The notes under the pieces: generated by a model
The model's input: the letters and a program-made list of their open reading frames with translations, nothing else
The model's database searches: none
Told to the model about the DNA's origin: nothing
Position numbers and translations under genes: made by a program
Source: Shewanella amazonensis SB2B
GTDB taxonomy: Bacteria; Pseudomonadota; Gammaproteobacteria; Enterobacterales; Shewanellaceae
Assembly: GCF_000015245.1 (NCBI RefSeq)
Contig: NC_008700.1
Location: 688,001 to 752,000, forward strand
DNA: 64,000 nt
Reading direction: 5' to 3'
In this document: piece after piece, positions 18,314 to 27,315 of the stretch
Numbering within the stretch: position 1 is the stretch's first letter
Layout of the letters: the number at the start of each line of letters is the position of its first letter

Positions 18314-18658
18314 TCAGCCCTCCAATGCATTGAGAAAATCGATGGCATCCATCACTGAATGCAGATGCATCTTGCTGGTACAACAGTGACCGAGGGTGGC
18401 GCAGTGGGCGCGAATGAGGTCATTCAAACCCTCGGGTGGCAGGGGGGCGGCTGGATGCCAGTGGGCATCTTCTTCAAGTACAAAACAGTGAAAGTTGGAA
18501 TCGACCAGTTTGTCGCCATATTGCAGCAGATGTTTGGAATCAGCACAGAACCTCTGCCAGTCGTCGTTGGTTCGCAGCGGTAAGAGTTCGTTACAGCCCT
18601 GCTGTTTGAGCAGGGCTGGCCAGATTAACTGAGGATGGGGAGTTTGGCCTGCACCCAT
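18314..18658 (-). CDS. Small DUF4144-like protein of unknown function
   Basis: 114 residues, predicted cytoplasmic and mostly helical/beta mixed, with no signal peptide. It has the feel of the DUF4144 family found in Shewanella (LIWPALLKQQGCNELLPL, HCFVLEEDAHWHP), but that assignment is from memory of the family and not tested. The ATG is two bases past the stop of the fapA-like gene (TGATCAATG), so the two are translationally coupled. Function unknown; the C-terminal region contains HCCTSKMHLHS, a Cys/His cluster that could bind metal. Confidence 0.65.
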   Translation of the reverse strand: MGAGQTPHPQLIWPALLKQQGCNELLPLRTNDDWQRFCADSKHLLQYGDKLVDSNFHCFVLEEDAHWHPAAPLPPEGLNDLIRAHCATLGHCCTSKMHLHSVMDAIDFLNALEG

Positions 18659-18661
18659 TGA

Positions 18662-20332
18662 TCAGGGCTTGGCACTGTAATCGAAGTACACTTCCTGCCC
18701 CTGATTGGTGACTATACAGGTGCCGTGTTCCCTTTGGGTGCGGTTAAAGGCCTGACCTATATGAAGCTCGACGTTGGCAAAAATGTGTTTAAGCACTTCT
18801 ACCCGATAATTGGCATAGTAATTATCAACTTCCTGTTTGAGGGCTTCAAATCGCTGTTCTTCCAGAACGCGTTCTTCTGACATGCGCTTTTTCTGCTCCA
18901 TCATCATACGCACCTGTTCTAGCATAACGGGATCATCCTGCCATTCGCTCTTGGGTGGCAGTTTGCGGATCCGGGCGTCAATGTCGAGACAGGCAACCAC
19001 CATGGACTTGACGCTCTCATCCAGCGCCCTGAGTTCGTTTTTCAAGTCGCTCAAATCCATGGCGCAGAAGATTTCTGTCTTGGTGCCTGCGGTAGCGCCT
19101 ATGACGACGGCGCGCACCCCCTTGGCTGCATGGGCCTGCCCGCCGACCAAATCGCCCCGGCGACCATTATTGTCACTGACCAGCAGTTTACTCAGGGTGG
19201 TGGTGTTGCTGTGCAGCAACTGTTTGGTCACCTGAATATCGCCTTCGGCCACGAGTTCTGAGTATTGTACAAACTGAGCGGCAATCTGGCCCTTGGCCTT
19301 GAGCACTGTGGAGTGTTTGTTATCGGCCAGTTGGCGGCCAATAACCCCTTTACTGACGATGATGTCGCCTTCAGCCTCCAGCTGAGCCGAGTCGACAAAA
19401 CCCATCACGGTAATGTCACCACTGGCTCTTACCTGCATGCCTTCATGCACATCGCCCGTAATTAACACAGAGCCCTTAAAGTTGACGTGGCCGTACTTCA
19501 CATCCACTTCTTTGATTTGCAACATGTCATCCACTTGCATGCCGGTGCGGGTTTCAACCGGCTGACCTGCCACAGTGGCAATTAATTTATGGGGATCTTT
19601 GGGCGAGAGCGCCGTACCGTCACCGGGGACTAAAGGCAGGTCTTTTCCTGGGATTGGCGGCAGGGGAGTACCTTTCACGGTAAAGCCCTGTATGCCATCG
19701 GTCGCCGGGATCTTAACCATCAGGACATCGTTGGGTTTAACCGTGATAACCGAGCCCAGGTTTCGCATATCCACGGTGCCGTCTTCCCGCTCCTGTGGCT
19801 GCAGCAAACGCTCCCTCGCTAATGGGACTTTGCGGTCGAGTATCGCGTTTTCACCGTTGACCGCAGGCTTACCGATGGCAATGACCTGTTTGCAACTGGC
19901 ACCGGGGGCAAGGGTGGGAATTTGTTTCAGCAGCTGCTCAATACGCACCTTACTGAGCCCCATGGAAACGCCTTCGGCCTTCAGAGCCACCAAGACATCC
20001 TGCAGGCTAATTTGTTTACCGCCATAGGCGGCGACAATCTCCATTTCAGCCTGCATTTGATCCGGGCTGACCTCGATGACGACCTTGCCATTGCGACGCT
20101 CCGCGATGGCAAAAAATTGCTCAAATTTGCCATCATCCTGACCACAGAGCTTATTGATGCTGATGACAGCCTTTTGGATAACGGGTTCGAGTGGGCAAAG
20201 TTCGGCAAAGCCGGGCAGGGCCAAGAGCTCCCTCAAATCATTTTCGCTGACAGGGCCGTGTGTTGCGGGGATCAGCCTGAGTTCCGCTTTTATGCCATCT
20301 TCGCTCAATTCGAGCAGTTCTGGAGCCAACAT
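18662..20332 (-). CDS. FapA/DUF342-family protein
   Basis: 556 residues. The central region carries repeated short beta-helix-like turns (VKYGHVNFKGSVLITGDVHEG, VRASGDITVMGFVDSAQLEAEGDIIVSKG, LVAEGDIQVTKQLLHSNT) typical of the DUF342/FapA family, followed by a charged coiled-coil (KKRMSEERVLEEQRFEALKQE). FapA proteins are linked to flagellar assembly or polar signalling in Vibrio and relatives; elsewhere the role is unclear. No flagellar genes are visible here. It is the first gene of a two-gene unit with the DUF4144-like protein. Confidence 0.8.
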   Translation of the reverse strand: MLAPELLELSEDGIKAELRLIPATHGPVSENDLRELLALPGFAELCPLEPVIQKAVISINKLCGQDDGKFEQFFAIAERRNGKVVIEVSPDQMQAEMEIVAAYGGKQISLQDVLVALKAEGVSMGLSKVRIEQLLKQIPTLAPGASCKQVIAIGKPAVNGENAILDRKVPLARERLLQPQEREDGTVDMRNLGSVITVKPNDVLMVKIPATDGIQGFTVKGTPLPPIPGKDLPLVPGDGTALSPKDPHKLIATVAGQPVETRTGMQVDDMLQIKEVDVKYGHVNFKGSVLITGDVHEGMQVRASGDITVMGFVDSAQLEAEGDIIVSKGVIGRQLADNKHSTVLKAKGQIAAQFVQYSELVAEGDIQVTKQLLHSNTTTLSKLLVSDNNGRRGDLVGGQAHAAKGVRAVVIGATAGTKTEIFCAMDLSDLKNELRALDESVKSMVVACLDIDARIRKLPPKSEWQDDPVMLEQVRMMMEQKKRMSEERVLEEQRFEALKQEVDNYYANYRVEVLKHIFANVELHIGQAFNRTQREHGTCIVTNQGQEVYFDYSAKP

Positions 20333-20538
20333 AATTATTACCCGTTTATCTGTTGTTATTTTTCTTCGAGCCGCCGGACGAAGACCATAAACCCCATGTC
20401 CGGCAGGGGCTTAGTCAGGGATACAGCTTCCGGAGTATAACAAGATAAACTTTCACCAAAAAAGACTTCGGTGGCTAATTTGTGCACTGATTTTCAGTTT
20501 AGTGATTTTTTTAGAGACTGGCGAATGAGGACTGGGGC

Positions 20539-20567
20539 GCCAAACGCCCTGATTCAGGGCATTTGGC
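20539..20567 (-). terminator. Strong hairpin downstream of rsmC
   Basis: GCCAAATGCCCTG-AAT-CAGGGCGTTTGGC forms a 13-bp stem with one G-T pair and a three-base loop, ten bases after the rsmC stop. No T-run follows, so it may be a 3'-end stabiliser or a Rho-assisted terminator. Confidence 0.5.
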
Positions 20568-20576
20568 ACCGTATTA

Positions 20577-21602
20577 TCAACGTTTTTTGTTGGCGTAGAC
20601 CTTGTACTTGTTGTTTTCTGCCACCGTATTGACCTCGCCAAACACCTTGGCAATGGTATCCGAATAGGGTAGGTGGCGGTTGGCAACGATTTGCCAATTG
20701 CCACCTTTGTGCAGTTGCTTGTAACTGTCGGCCACAAAACGGGTTGCGATATCTGTGGTGCTGCTTAAACCGTCGTGAAATGGCGGGTTGGAAACAATGG
20801 CATTAAACAGGCCGTCAGTCTGCGCCAGCCCATCGGAAGCATAGACTTTCGCCTCCATGCCATTGGCCTTGAGTGACAGCTCACAGGACAAGAGCGCCAT
20901 GGCATTGATATCCACACATTCCAGCTGAAGCCCGGGGTTTTGCTGCATCAGAGCGATGGCAATCACACCGGCGCCGCAGCCGAAATCCAGCACGCGGCCC
21001 TCAAGTTTGGGCAGGTTATCCAACAGTAAGGCGGTGCCCTGGTCCAGTTGCTTGTCTGAAAACACGCCCACCATATTACAGATTTGGATATCGCCGCTGG
21101 GCAGTGACAGCCGGTACCTGCTCACCCAATCTTCGGCATTGGGTTTGGTTGCCTCTGCTACCAGAGTGGCACTGTACAGCAGGCAGTGTCTGGCATTATC
21201 GATTTTACAGGCCGGGGAAAAGGCGTTGCCCAGCAGCTTATCCACTGACCTGATGCCGCCTTTGTTTTCACCGGTAATCAGCAGCGTGCCATCCGGGCGC
21301 AGGTGCCAGGCTGCGAGTGCAAATAAATAAGGTGCCAACGCTTTGGCTTTGGGGAAATACACCACCACCACATCGAATTTTTCATCCCGACTCCACTGAT
21401 GACCAAATTCGCAGCGAAACCCACTTTTACCCGAAGGTTGTGCCTGAAAATGATTAAAGTCGAGCGCCAGCGCTGCGACTTCGCTGCAGTGGCGGGTCAA
21501 GTGATGTCCCAGCTCGTCCGCTTCGATGTTAATTAACATAACGCGTTGATTTTCAAGCTGCTCTATGTTTCTTGTCACGAGCTCGGAGGGGTTGGAAAGC
21601 AA
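20577..21602 (-). CDS. rsmC: 16S rRNA m2G1207 methyltransferase
   Basis: 341 residues, the usual RsmC length, with two tandem methyltransferase-fold domains. The C-terminal catalytic domain shows the SAM-binding VLDFGCGAGVIAIAL and the target-base motif AIVSNPPFHDGL (N-P-P-F), typical of the RsmC/RlmG group that methylates guanine N2. RsmC modifies G1207 of 16S rRNA on the 30S subunit. It starts with TTG at 21602: an in-frame stop lies four codons upstream and the first ATG is 21 codons into the conserved region. A TATAAT box at 21639-21634 upstream is a plausible -10. Confidence 0.9.
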   Translation of the reverse strand: MLSNPSELVTRNIEQLENQRVMLINIEADELGHHLTRHCSEVAALALDFNHFQAQPSGKSGFRCEFGHQWSRDEKFDVVVVYFPKAKALAPYLFALAAWHLRPDGTLLITGENKGGIRSVDKLLGNAFSPACKIDNARHCLLYSATLVAEATKPNAEDWVSRYRLSLPSGDIQICNMVGVFSDKQLDQGTALLLDNLPKLEGRVLDFGCGAGVIAIALMQQNPGLQLECVDINAMALLSCELSLKANGMEAKVYASDGLAQTDGLFNAIVSNPPFHDGLSSTTDIATRFVADSYKQLHKGGNWQIVANRHLPYSDTIAKVFGEVNTVAENNKYKVYANKKR

Positions 21603-21780
21603 TGTGGTGTTCTACGTCGTGAAATTTGAGCCGATTATAGCCCATAGGCTTGCGACTCTTCAGCCACTTTTGACGGGCAAACAACGGATTCGTCACCTAC
21701 GCTATAAAAGAAGGCAACAGACTACTTCGGGCCCATGTATTGGACGGCTGCGGGCGTTAGTGACCAGAAAGGGAGTGTGA

Positions 21781-22185
21781 ATGTACCGTTTAACGACATG
21801 GATGTGGTTATTGGTGCTTAGTTTGGGAGCAAACGCCGAAATCATCACCCATGATGTGACTCTGGCCAAGGGGCTTTCAGTGTCCGAGCTGAGGTTGATT
21901 TTTTCACGGCAACGCTTGTTCTGGCCGGATGGTAGCTCTATCCGGGTGTTTATATTGCCGCCCGACTCGCAGCAGCACAGGCAATTCTGCACTGAGTCGT
22001 TAGGCGTATTTCCCTATGTGCTGCAGCGTCAGTGGGACCGCTTGGTGTATTCCGGAACCGCCGAACGCCCCGAAATCGTGGCCAGCCCTGACCAGATGCG
22101 GCGTAGAGTGATGGAAACCCCTGGCTCAATCGGTTACGTGCCGGATGAGACTACCGCAAAGGATACTGCCCATGAAAGTCACTGA
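21781..22185 (+). CDS. Small PstS-like periplasmic protein (module A)
   Basis: 134 residues with a signal peptide (MYRLTTWMWLLVLSLGANA). The rest resembles a minimal half of a phosphate-binding PstS-like (PBP-like) domain: LSVSELRLIFSRQRLFWPDGSSIRVFILPP and the end PGSIGYVPDE. Full PstS proteins are about 300 residues, so this is a short stand-alone version. No ABC permease or ATPase genes follow. Instead its last 14 bases overlap the start of an outer-membrane barrel gene, and a GGDEF-EAL gene comes next, so it may act as a periplasmic ligand sensor or adaptor rather than a transporter part. A similar trio occurs at 37.7-41.0 kb. Confidence 0.7.
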   Translation: MYRLTTWMWLLVLSLGANAEIITHDVTLAKGLSVSELRLIFSRQRLFWPDGSSIRVFILPPDSQQHRQFCTESLGVFPYVLQRQWDRLVYSGTAERPEIVASPDQMRRRVMETPGSIGYVPDETTAKDTAHESH

Positions 22186-23323
22186 ATATCTGCTGCTGTC
22201 CTTACTTTACAGCGGTGCGGCCTGTGCCGGTGAATGGCAATTCAATGGCTATCTCAGCCAGGGGCTGGTGGCTGTAAGTGGCAGTGACTTTTTTACCGAT
22301 GGCGATGATGTGAGTTTTTCGCTGTCTGAGGCATCCTTGATGACATCCTGGCGGCCAACTGAAACGATTCGCCTGGCTGGGGCCTTGGTTTACCGGCAAC
22401 GGGGTAACCTCAGCGATGAACATTTCCACTTGGATTACTTGTTCGCTGAATACCTTTACCCCCTCGAAAATGGCTTTACCGGTATTCGCCTTGGCCGGGT
22501 AAAAAACGAAATCGGGTTTTATTCCAGCACCCGTGACGTGCCCTTTACCCGCCCTGCCATACTCTTGCCTCAATCCATCTACGCTGACTACTACCGCGAT
22601 GCCCAATCACATGTGGACGGAGGTGAGCTGCTTGGCCATCACAGCTTGAGCGGTGGCATCCTTGAATGGAATGTCAGTGGCGGCGTGCTTCATGTCACCG
22701 ATGATTTGAGCCGTAATATTATTGGCTCTCTCGATTATGGCCGTTTTCAGTCTGACTACTTTTATTCACTGGATATTGATTACAGCAATGACAGGTGGCG
22801 ACTGGGCGGGAATCTATACCAAACCCGCATGAATTTTGAAACGGACCTTGCCAGTATGCATGGCGACGTTGAGCTATTGGCCTATGTGCTGTCTGCCCAG
22901 TATCGCTGGTCTCAGTGGGAGTTCACCACAGAGTTTTCCCGGGGCTGGCGAACCCTGAGCGAAAACATGCTGTTGGAAGAATCGGGTGCCGAGCAGCCCT
23001 ATCGCGGCTATTACCTTGATGTTCGCTATCTGATGGGAGAACAGCTGGAATGGTTTGTCCGCTACGACCATTCGGTGGAAAACCTGGACGATCCCCATGG
23101 TAAACGCCTCGCACAGCAGGGATTGCCTGAGTATTTTGGTTACAGCAAAGATTGGAGCCTGGGGCTTAAGTGGCGCTTTGCAGACAGTTGGCAATTGGGG
23201 GCGGAGTATCACTGGGTGGAAGGTGCGTCCTGGGTGCCCCCTATTGTTAATAAAATACCCGCAACACAGGACGAAGACTGGTCCATTTTTGCGCTGCAAC
23301 TCTCGTATCGATTGCAATGGTGA
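22172..23323 (+). CDS. Outer-membrane beta-barrel (porin-like) protein (module A)
   Basis: 383 residues from ATG 22172 (MKVTEYLLLSLLYSGAACA signal peptide). An ATG 27 bases upstream would give a longer product without a clean signal. The mature part is a run of alternating amphipathic strands (WQFNGYLSQGLVAVSG, GFTGIRLGRVKNEIGFYSSTRDVPFTRPAI, WRLGGNLYQTRMNFET) and ends in the aromatic-rich WSIFALQLSYRLQW, a typical barrel-insertion signal. No specific porin family recognised; it resembles Shewanella porin-like proteins of about 400 residues. It overlaps the PstS-like gene and is four bases before the GGDEF-EAL gene, so the three are one operon. Confidence 0.75.
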   Translation: MKVTEYLLLSLLYSGAACAGEWQFNGYLSQGLVAVSGSDFFTDGDDVSFSLSEASLMTSWRPTETIRLAGALVYRQRGNLSDEHFHLDYLFAEYLYPLENGFTGIRLGRVKNEIGFYSSTRDVPFTRPAILLPQSIYADYYRDAQSHVDGGELLGHHSLSGGILEWNVSGGVLHVTDDLSRNIIGSLDYGRFQSDYFYSLDIDYSNDRWRLGGNLYQTRMNFETDLASMHGDVELLAYVLSAQYRWSQWEFTTEFSRGWRTLSENMLLEESGAEQPYRGYYLDVRYLMGEQLEWFVRYDHSVENLDDPHGKRLAQQGLPEYFGYSKDWSLGLKWRFADSWQLGAEYHWVEGASWVPPIVNKIPATQDEDWSIFALQLSYRLQW

Positions 23324-23327
23324 GCCT

Positions 23328-25802
23328 ATGAATGAGATAGCACAAAGCCGTTGGTATCTGAGCCTGAGATGGAAGTTACTGGGGGCCGTGTTTACGCTGA
23401 TGAGCATTCTTACCCTGGTCTTGGGCACCTTTGCCTATCAAGAGCTGGGACAGCAGCAGGCTTTTTTACTCGAGTCTCAACATCACGCATTGCAGCAACA
23501 CTTGCGCCGTGCAGTAAATCAAGCGGTGGAAGATGCCGTAAGCAGCGCCCATCAGGTACTCCTTTACATGGGTCCCCGTGGGTATGCCCCGCAACTTAGC
23601 CACAAAGATCTCTCTGAGCAATGGCCAGACATGCAGCTGGCCTGGGGCATGGATACGTTTGGACGCATTGCGTCCAGTAACCACAGTGGTTTTTACCTGG
23701 GCCGCTTGCCGGGCGATCGGGAGTACAAATGGTTTCAGCGCTGGAGTAAGGCCAGCGTGCCCATCTGGCGGATTGATTGTGTGGAGCGGTGTTTACTGCA
23801 AATTCAGGTGCCGGTACTGCACAACAAAGAGCATTTTCGATATTACCTGGAATTTGAGCTGACGAACCTGCTCAGCAGCTTTCGGGCGCAGGATGAATTT
23901 GAGTTGGCGGTGCTGGGTCCTCGGGAAAACCTGGCTCAGGAATCTCTTTTCTGGGGGCGACGTCTTTTCAGTATCAGTAATCGTCAATTGAGTCTGCCCC
24001 GATTGGAGCAGGCCAAAAGCGAGTGGAACTGGCAGGAGATTTCCAACAAACAGCGCCTCTATCATCTTTCGGGTCACCCTTATGCCATGTGGTTTTTCTC
24101 TCTGGATGCCACCGAAGACGGTCCCGGAATCATAGTGATGTGGCAGTTGGATGAGTGGCATTTCCTGCTCAAGGCGTTTCAGCAAAACATGTTGGGATTG
24201 CTGCTGATAGCCTTGCTGCTCACTGGCGCGACACTGGGGCTGCTGGCCTGGTCCCCTATACGGCGCCTCGAGTTATACACCCGCATGCTGCCGCTTATTG
24301 CCGAGCAAAAGTTTGATGAAATCCGGACAAGATTGGGCACGGGGCGTGTATTGGTATCCGATGAGGTGGATGTAATGGGGCGTGCCATGATGGCGCTCAC
24401 GGAACGTCAGCAAATTCTGGAGTCGGATGTCGACTCTTATACCCGAGAACTTGAGCGACTGGCCATGCTCGACATGCTCACGGGCCTGCCCAATAAATCC
24501 ATGTTGTTGCATGAGCTTAATAAGGCGATTGCCTGTGTGGGGCGGGTGCACGACAAGTTGGCACTGCTGTTTTTGGATCTTGATGCCTTTAAACGTATCA
24601 ATGATGCACTGGGGCACAACGAAGGCGATGAGTTGCTGAAAATCATCGCCTCGCGATTGGCCAATAGTGTTCGCAGTATGGATACGGTATTCCGTCAGGG
24701 CGGTGATGAGTTTTTGATCCTGCTGCGTGGCATACGCGACGAACAGGACGTGCGGCGGGTGATACACAAGATTTTCGCATCGTTGCAGCAGCCAGTGGTA
24801 CTGGGGAATCACAAGCTGATTGTCACCACCAGCATAGGGGTGGCCATGTGTGACTCACCCAGCACCAGTGCCGAAGAGCTGATTAAGTATGCTGACCTCG
24901 CCATGTATCAGGCCAAGGATGCCGGTCGCTCCAACTTCAGAGTGTTTACCGAAGACATGTTGCACAAAGCCAATAATCGCCTGATGGTTGAGCAGGATAT
25001 CAGCAGTGCTATCAGCGAGCGGCAGCTGATGCTGTTTTTACAGCCGATAGTCTCCCTGGATGGCGGCGTCATCAAGGGCTTTGAGGCGCTGGTCCGTTGG
25101 TTTCACCCCAGTCGTGGATTAATCATGCCCGGCAGTTTTATCCCCCATATTGAAGAAAGCGACGCCATTATCAGGGTGGGCAACTATGTGCTGGGGGAAG
25201 CGGTGGACATGCTTAAACGGCTCAGGCTTCAGGGGTGGGACGACCTTTACATTGCGGTGAACCTGTCGGCACGTCACTATCTGACTCCGGGGTTAAGTGA
25301 TTTTATTCGTAAATTACTGACAGCCTCAGGTATTCCGCCAAAGTGCTTGCTGCTGGAAGTAACAGAAGAGAGTGTTATTGAGCAGGTAGACAAGGCCATG
25401 GAGGTGATGCGTGAGCTGAAAATGCTGGGTGTGCGCATTGCTATTGATGACTTTGGAACCGGCTATTCATCCTTGAGTTACCTAAAGCAACTGCCCTTTG
25501 ATGTACTCAAAATCGACAGGTGTTTTACCGCAGGCGTATTGGAAAATGGAGCCGATACCCACATAGTCACCACAGTAATAGATTTGGCGCATCATCTGGG
25601 TAGAACCGTGGTGGCAGAGGGCATTGAAACCGAGTTACAGCGGGAGTTTTTGGAAGCCGCTGGCTGCGAACTCGCCCAAGGCTATTTATTCTCCAAGCCC
25701 ATTTGTGAAGAGAGGGCGATGGAAATCCTGAAGGGCATTACTGAAGGGCGGGAGTGGCCCAGGAGCGGCGATGGCGAACTCCTGGGCAAAATGGCGGGTT
25801 AG
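23328..25802 (+). CDS. Membrane-bound GGDEF-EAL protein with periplasmic sensor (module A)
   Basis: 824 residues from ATG 23328, four bases after the barrel stop; the open frame extends further 5' only as a shadow of the barrel gene. A transmembrane helix (about 15-38) is followed by a periplasmic sensor of about 240 residues, a second helix (MLGLLLIALLLTGATLGLLAW), a HAMP-like linker, GGDEF (intact at 458-462, with an RxxD inhibitory site RSMD five residues before) and EAL (EAL at 586-588; DDFGTGYSSLSYL and LKIDR intact). Both c-di-GMP synthesis and breakdown motifs look complete, so the net activity cannot be predicted. The gene ends tail-to-tail with phoA, overlapping by four bases. Confidence 0.9.
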   Translation: MNEIAQSRWYLSLRWKLLGAVFTLMSILTLVLGTFAYQELGQQQAFLLESQHHALQQHLRRAVNQAVEDAVSSAHQVLLYMGPRGYAPQLSHKDLSEQWPDMQLAWGMDTFGRIASSNHSGFYLGRLPGDREYKWFQRWSKASVPIWRIDCVERCLLQIQVPVLHNKEHFRYYLEFELTNLLSSFRAQDEFELAVLGPRENLAQESLFWGRRLFSISNRQLSLPRLEQAKSEWNWQEISNKQRLYHLSGHPYAMWFFSLDATEDGPGIIVMWQLDEWHFLLKAFQQNMLGLLLIALLLTGATLGLLAWSPIRRLELYTRMLPLIAEQKFDEIRTRLGTGRVLVSDEVDVMGRAMMALTERQQILESDVDSYTRELERLAMLDMLTGLPNKSMLLHELNKAIACVGRVHDKLALLFLDLDAFKRINDALGHNEGDELLKIIASRLANSVRSMDTVFRQGGDEFLILLRGIRDEQDVRRVIHKIFASLQQPVVLGNHKLIVTTSIGVAMCDSPSTSAEELIKYADLAMYQAKDAGRSNFRVFTEDMLHKANNRLMVEQDISSAISERQLMLFLQPIVSLDGGVIKGFEALVRWFHPSRGLIMPGSFIPHIEESDAIIRVGNYVLGEAVDMLKRLRLQGWDDLYIAVNLSARHYLTPGLSDFIRKLLTASGIPPKCLLLEVTEESVIEQVDKAMEVMRELKMLGVRIAIDDFGTGYSSLSYLKQLPFDVLKIDRCFTAGVLENGADTHIVTTVIDLAHHLGRTVVAEGIETELQREFLEAAGCELAQGYLFSKPICEERAMEILKGITEGREWPRSGDGELLGKMAG

Positions 25803-27280
25803 TGAGTGGTTACGCTAATCTCAGTCTCTTGACTGACGTCAGAGCCTGGGTTGAACGCGTCATCCTGTGTTGTTTCCTGTGGCTGTGCGGTTTCCGGCAC
25901 AACTGGGTTCACCAGGGGCGCTTCGCTGACAGGCGCTTCCGGTGGCAAGGTTATCGACGGGGCTGTGGGTTCGACCACAGCGGCGGCCTTTTTAGGTTTA
26001 GGTAGCAGGCTCATCATCTTCTGGGCGATTTCAGTGTTGTCCTGGTGACCGATAAAGAGTCCGGATGCGGGGCCTTGGGCAAATACCTGCACATCGAGTG
26101 CTGTGTGTCCGCCACTGGTCCAGCCGGTATAGCTGCGTTTATCCAGCATAGTTTTTATGGCACTGCTTAAAACGTCCTGCCCCTGCATTCTTGCCCGTGA
26201 AATCGCTGCTTGTTCATCTGACTCCAGGGTAAAGCCCAATTGTGTTTCAAGCTGCTCCTGCCAGACATCGCCGGCGATGATAGCCGCTGCCATGGCGTCG
26301 GGACTGGCCTTCACTCCACGCAGCAGTGCGGCATCCCACAGATATTGGTCATCTGCCCCTATGCTCAGACCGCCGGTATTGTGATCGGCAGTAATCACCA
26401 TCAGGGTATCGCCACGGGTGCGAACAAATTCTTCCACCACCTCAATGGCGCGGGCAAACTCGTCCATCTCGGCCATGGCAGTCACTATGTCATTGTTGTG
26501 GCCCGCCCAATCAATCAGACTGCCTTCCACCAACAGGACAAAACCTTTGTCGTTTTGGGAGAGAAGCTCCAGCGCTTTGGCCGTGAGACGAGAAAGCTGG
26601 TGTGATTCCGGGTTATCTATCACCCAGGGCAATTGCACTTCGGCAAAGAGGCCCAACACCTTACCGCTGCTAATGGTGTCGAGCGCGCCGATGTCGGTGA
26701 GATGCTGATAGCCTTTGGCGCGGTAGTCGGCGAGCAATGACTCATCAAAATACTTTTGACCGCCGCCGAGCAGCACCTGGGCATCACTGCCCAATATGGC
26801 GCTGGCTATTTCATCGTAATTTTTGCGGCTTTCATTGTGGGCCAGAAATGCGGCCGGAGTGGCATGGTTTATCTGGCTGGAGACGGCAACGCCCGTGGCT
26901 AAACCGGCTTCCCGGGCTTTCTCAAACAGGGTGGGCAGGGGAGCTTTGTTCACATCCACCGAAATGGCGCCGTTATAGCTCTTGTGGCCGGTTGCCAACG
27001 CCGTGGCAGCGGCGGCCGAGTCGGTCACGTAGCCGGACACGGGTGCCGGGTAGGTGCTCGCCATCCCCGCCAGTAGACGGTCGAACACGGTTTGCTCGAT
27101 TTCTTCGGTGTCCGGGTTGTCTTTAAAATAACGATAGGCCGAGGTGTAAGCCGGCCCCATGCCATCGCCAATCATGATGACCATGTTCTTGGGCTTGGAC
27201 GGGGTTTTAAGCGGATCGGCCGCAGCGGCTGTCAGGGGCAGGGCCAGCAGCAACAGGGCCAATAATTTCGATGACATAGG
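25799..27280 (-). CDS. Alkaline phosphatase, PhoA family
   Basis: 493 residues from ATG 27280 (signal peptide MSSKLLALLLLALPLTAAAA; GGGGAA upstream), rather than the ATG eight codons earlier. Metal and active-site motifs are present: IMIGDGMGPAY, GYVTDSAAAATALATG (nucleophile Ser88), EGSLIDWAGHNND, ITADHNTGGL and SGGHTALDVQVFAQGP. It hydrolyses phosphomonoesters in the periplasm using Zn/Mg. The C-terminus adds a Pro/Glu-rich tail of about 60 residues (PTAPSITLPPEAPVSEAP...), not part of the catalytic fold and perhaps a linker or wall-spanning segment. It lies convergent to module A, whose PstS-like protein also suggests a phosphate theme, but no Pho box was identified. Confidence 0.9.
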   Translation of the reverse strand, partial: PMSSKLLALLLLALPLTAAAADPLKTPSKPKNMVIMIGDGMGPAYTSAYRYFKDNPDTEEIEQTVFDRLLAGMASTYPAPVSGYVTDSAAAATALATGHKSYNGAISVDVNKAPLPTLFEKAREAGLATGVAVSSQINHATPAAFLAHNESRKNYDEIASAILGSDAQVLLGGGQKYFDESLLADYRAKGYQHLTDIGALDTISSGKVLGLFAEVQLPWVIDNPESHQLSRLTAKALELLSQNDKGFVLLVEGSLIDWAGHNNDIVTAMAEMDEFARAIEVVEEFVRTRGDTLMVITADHNTGGLSIGADDQYLWDAALLRGVKASPDAMAAAIIAGDVWQEQLETQLGFTLESDEQAAISRARMQGQDVLSSAIKTMLDKRSYTGWTSGGHTALDVQVFAQGPASGLFIGHQDNTEIAQKMMSLLPKPKKAAAVVEPTAPSITLPPEAPVSEAPLVNPVVPETAQPQETTQDDAFNPGSDVSQETEISVTTH

Positions 27281-27315
27281 GTTCCCCAAGGCAGAAGGGC
27301 GCAAGGCGCCCGCGG

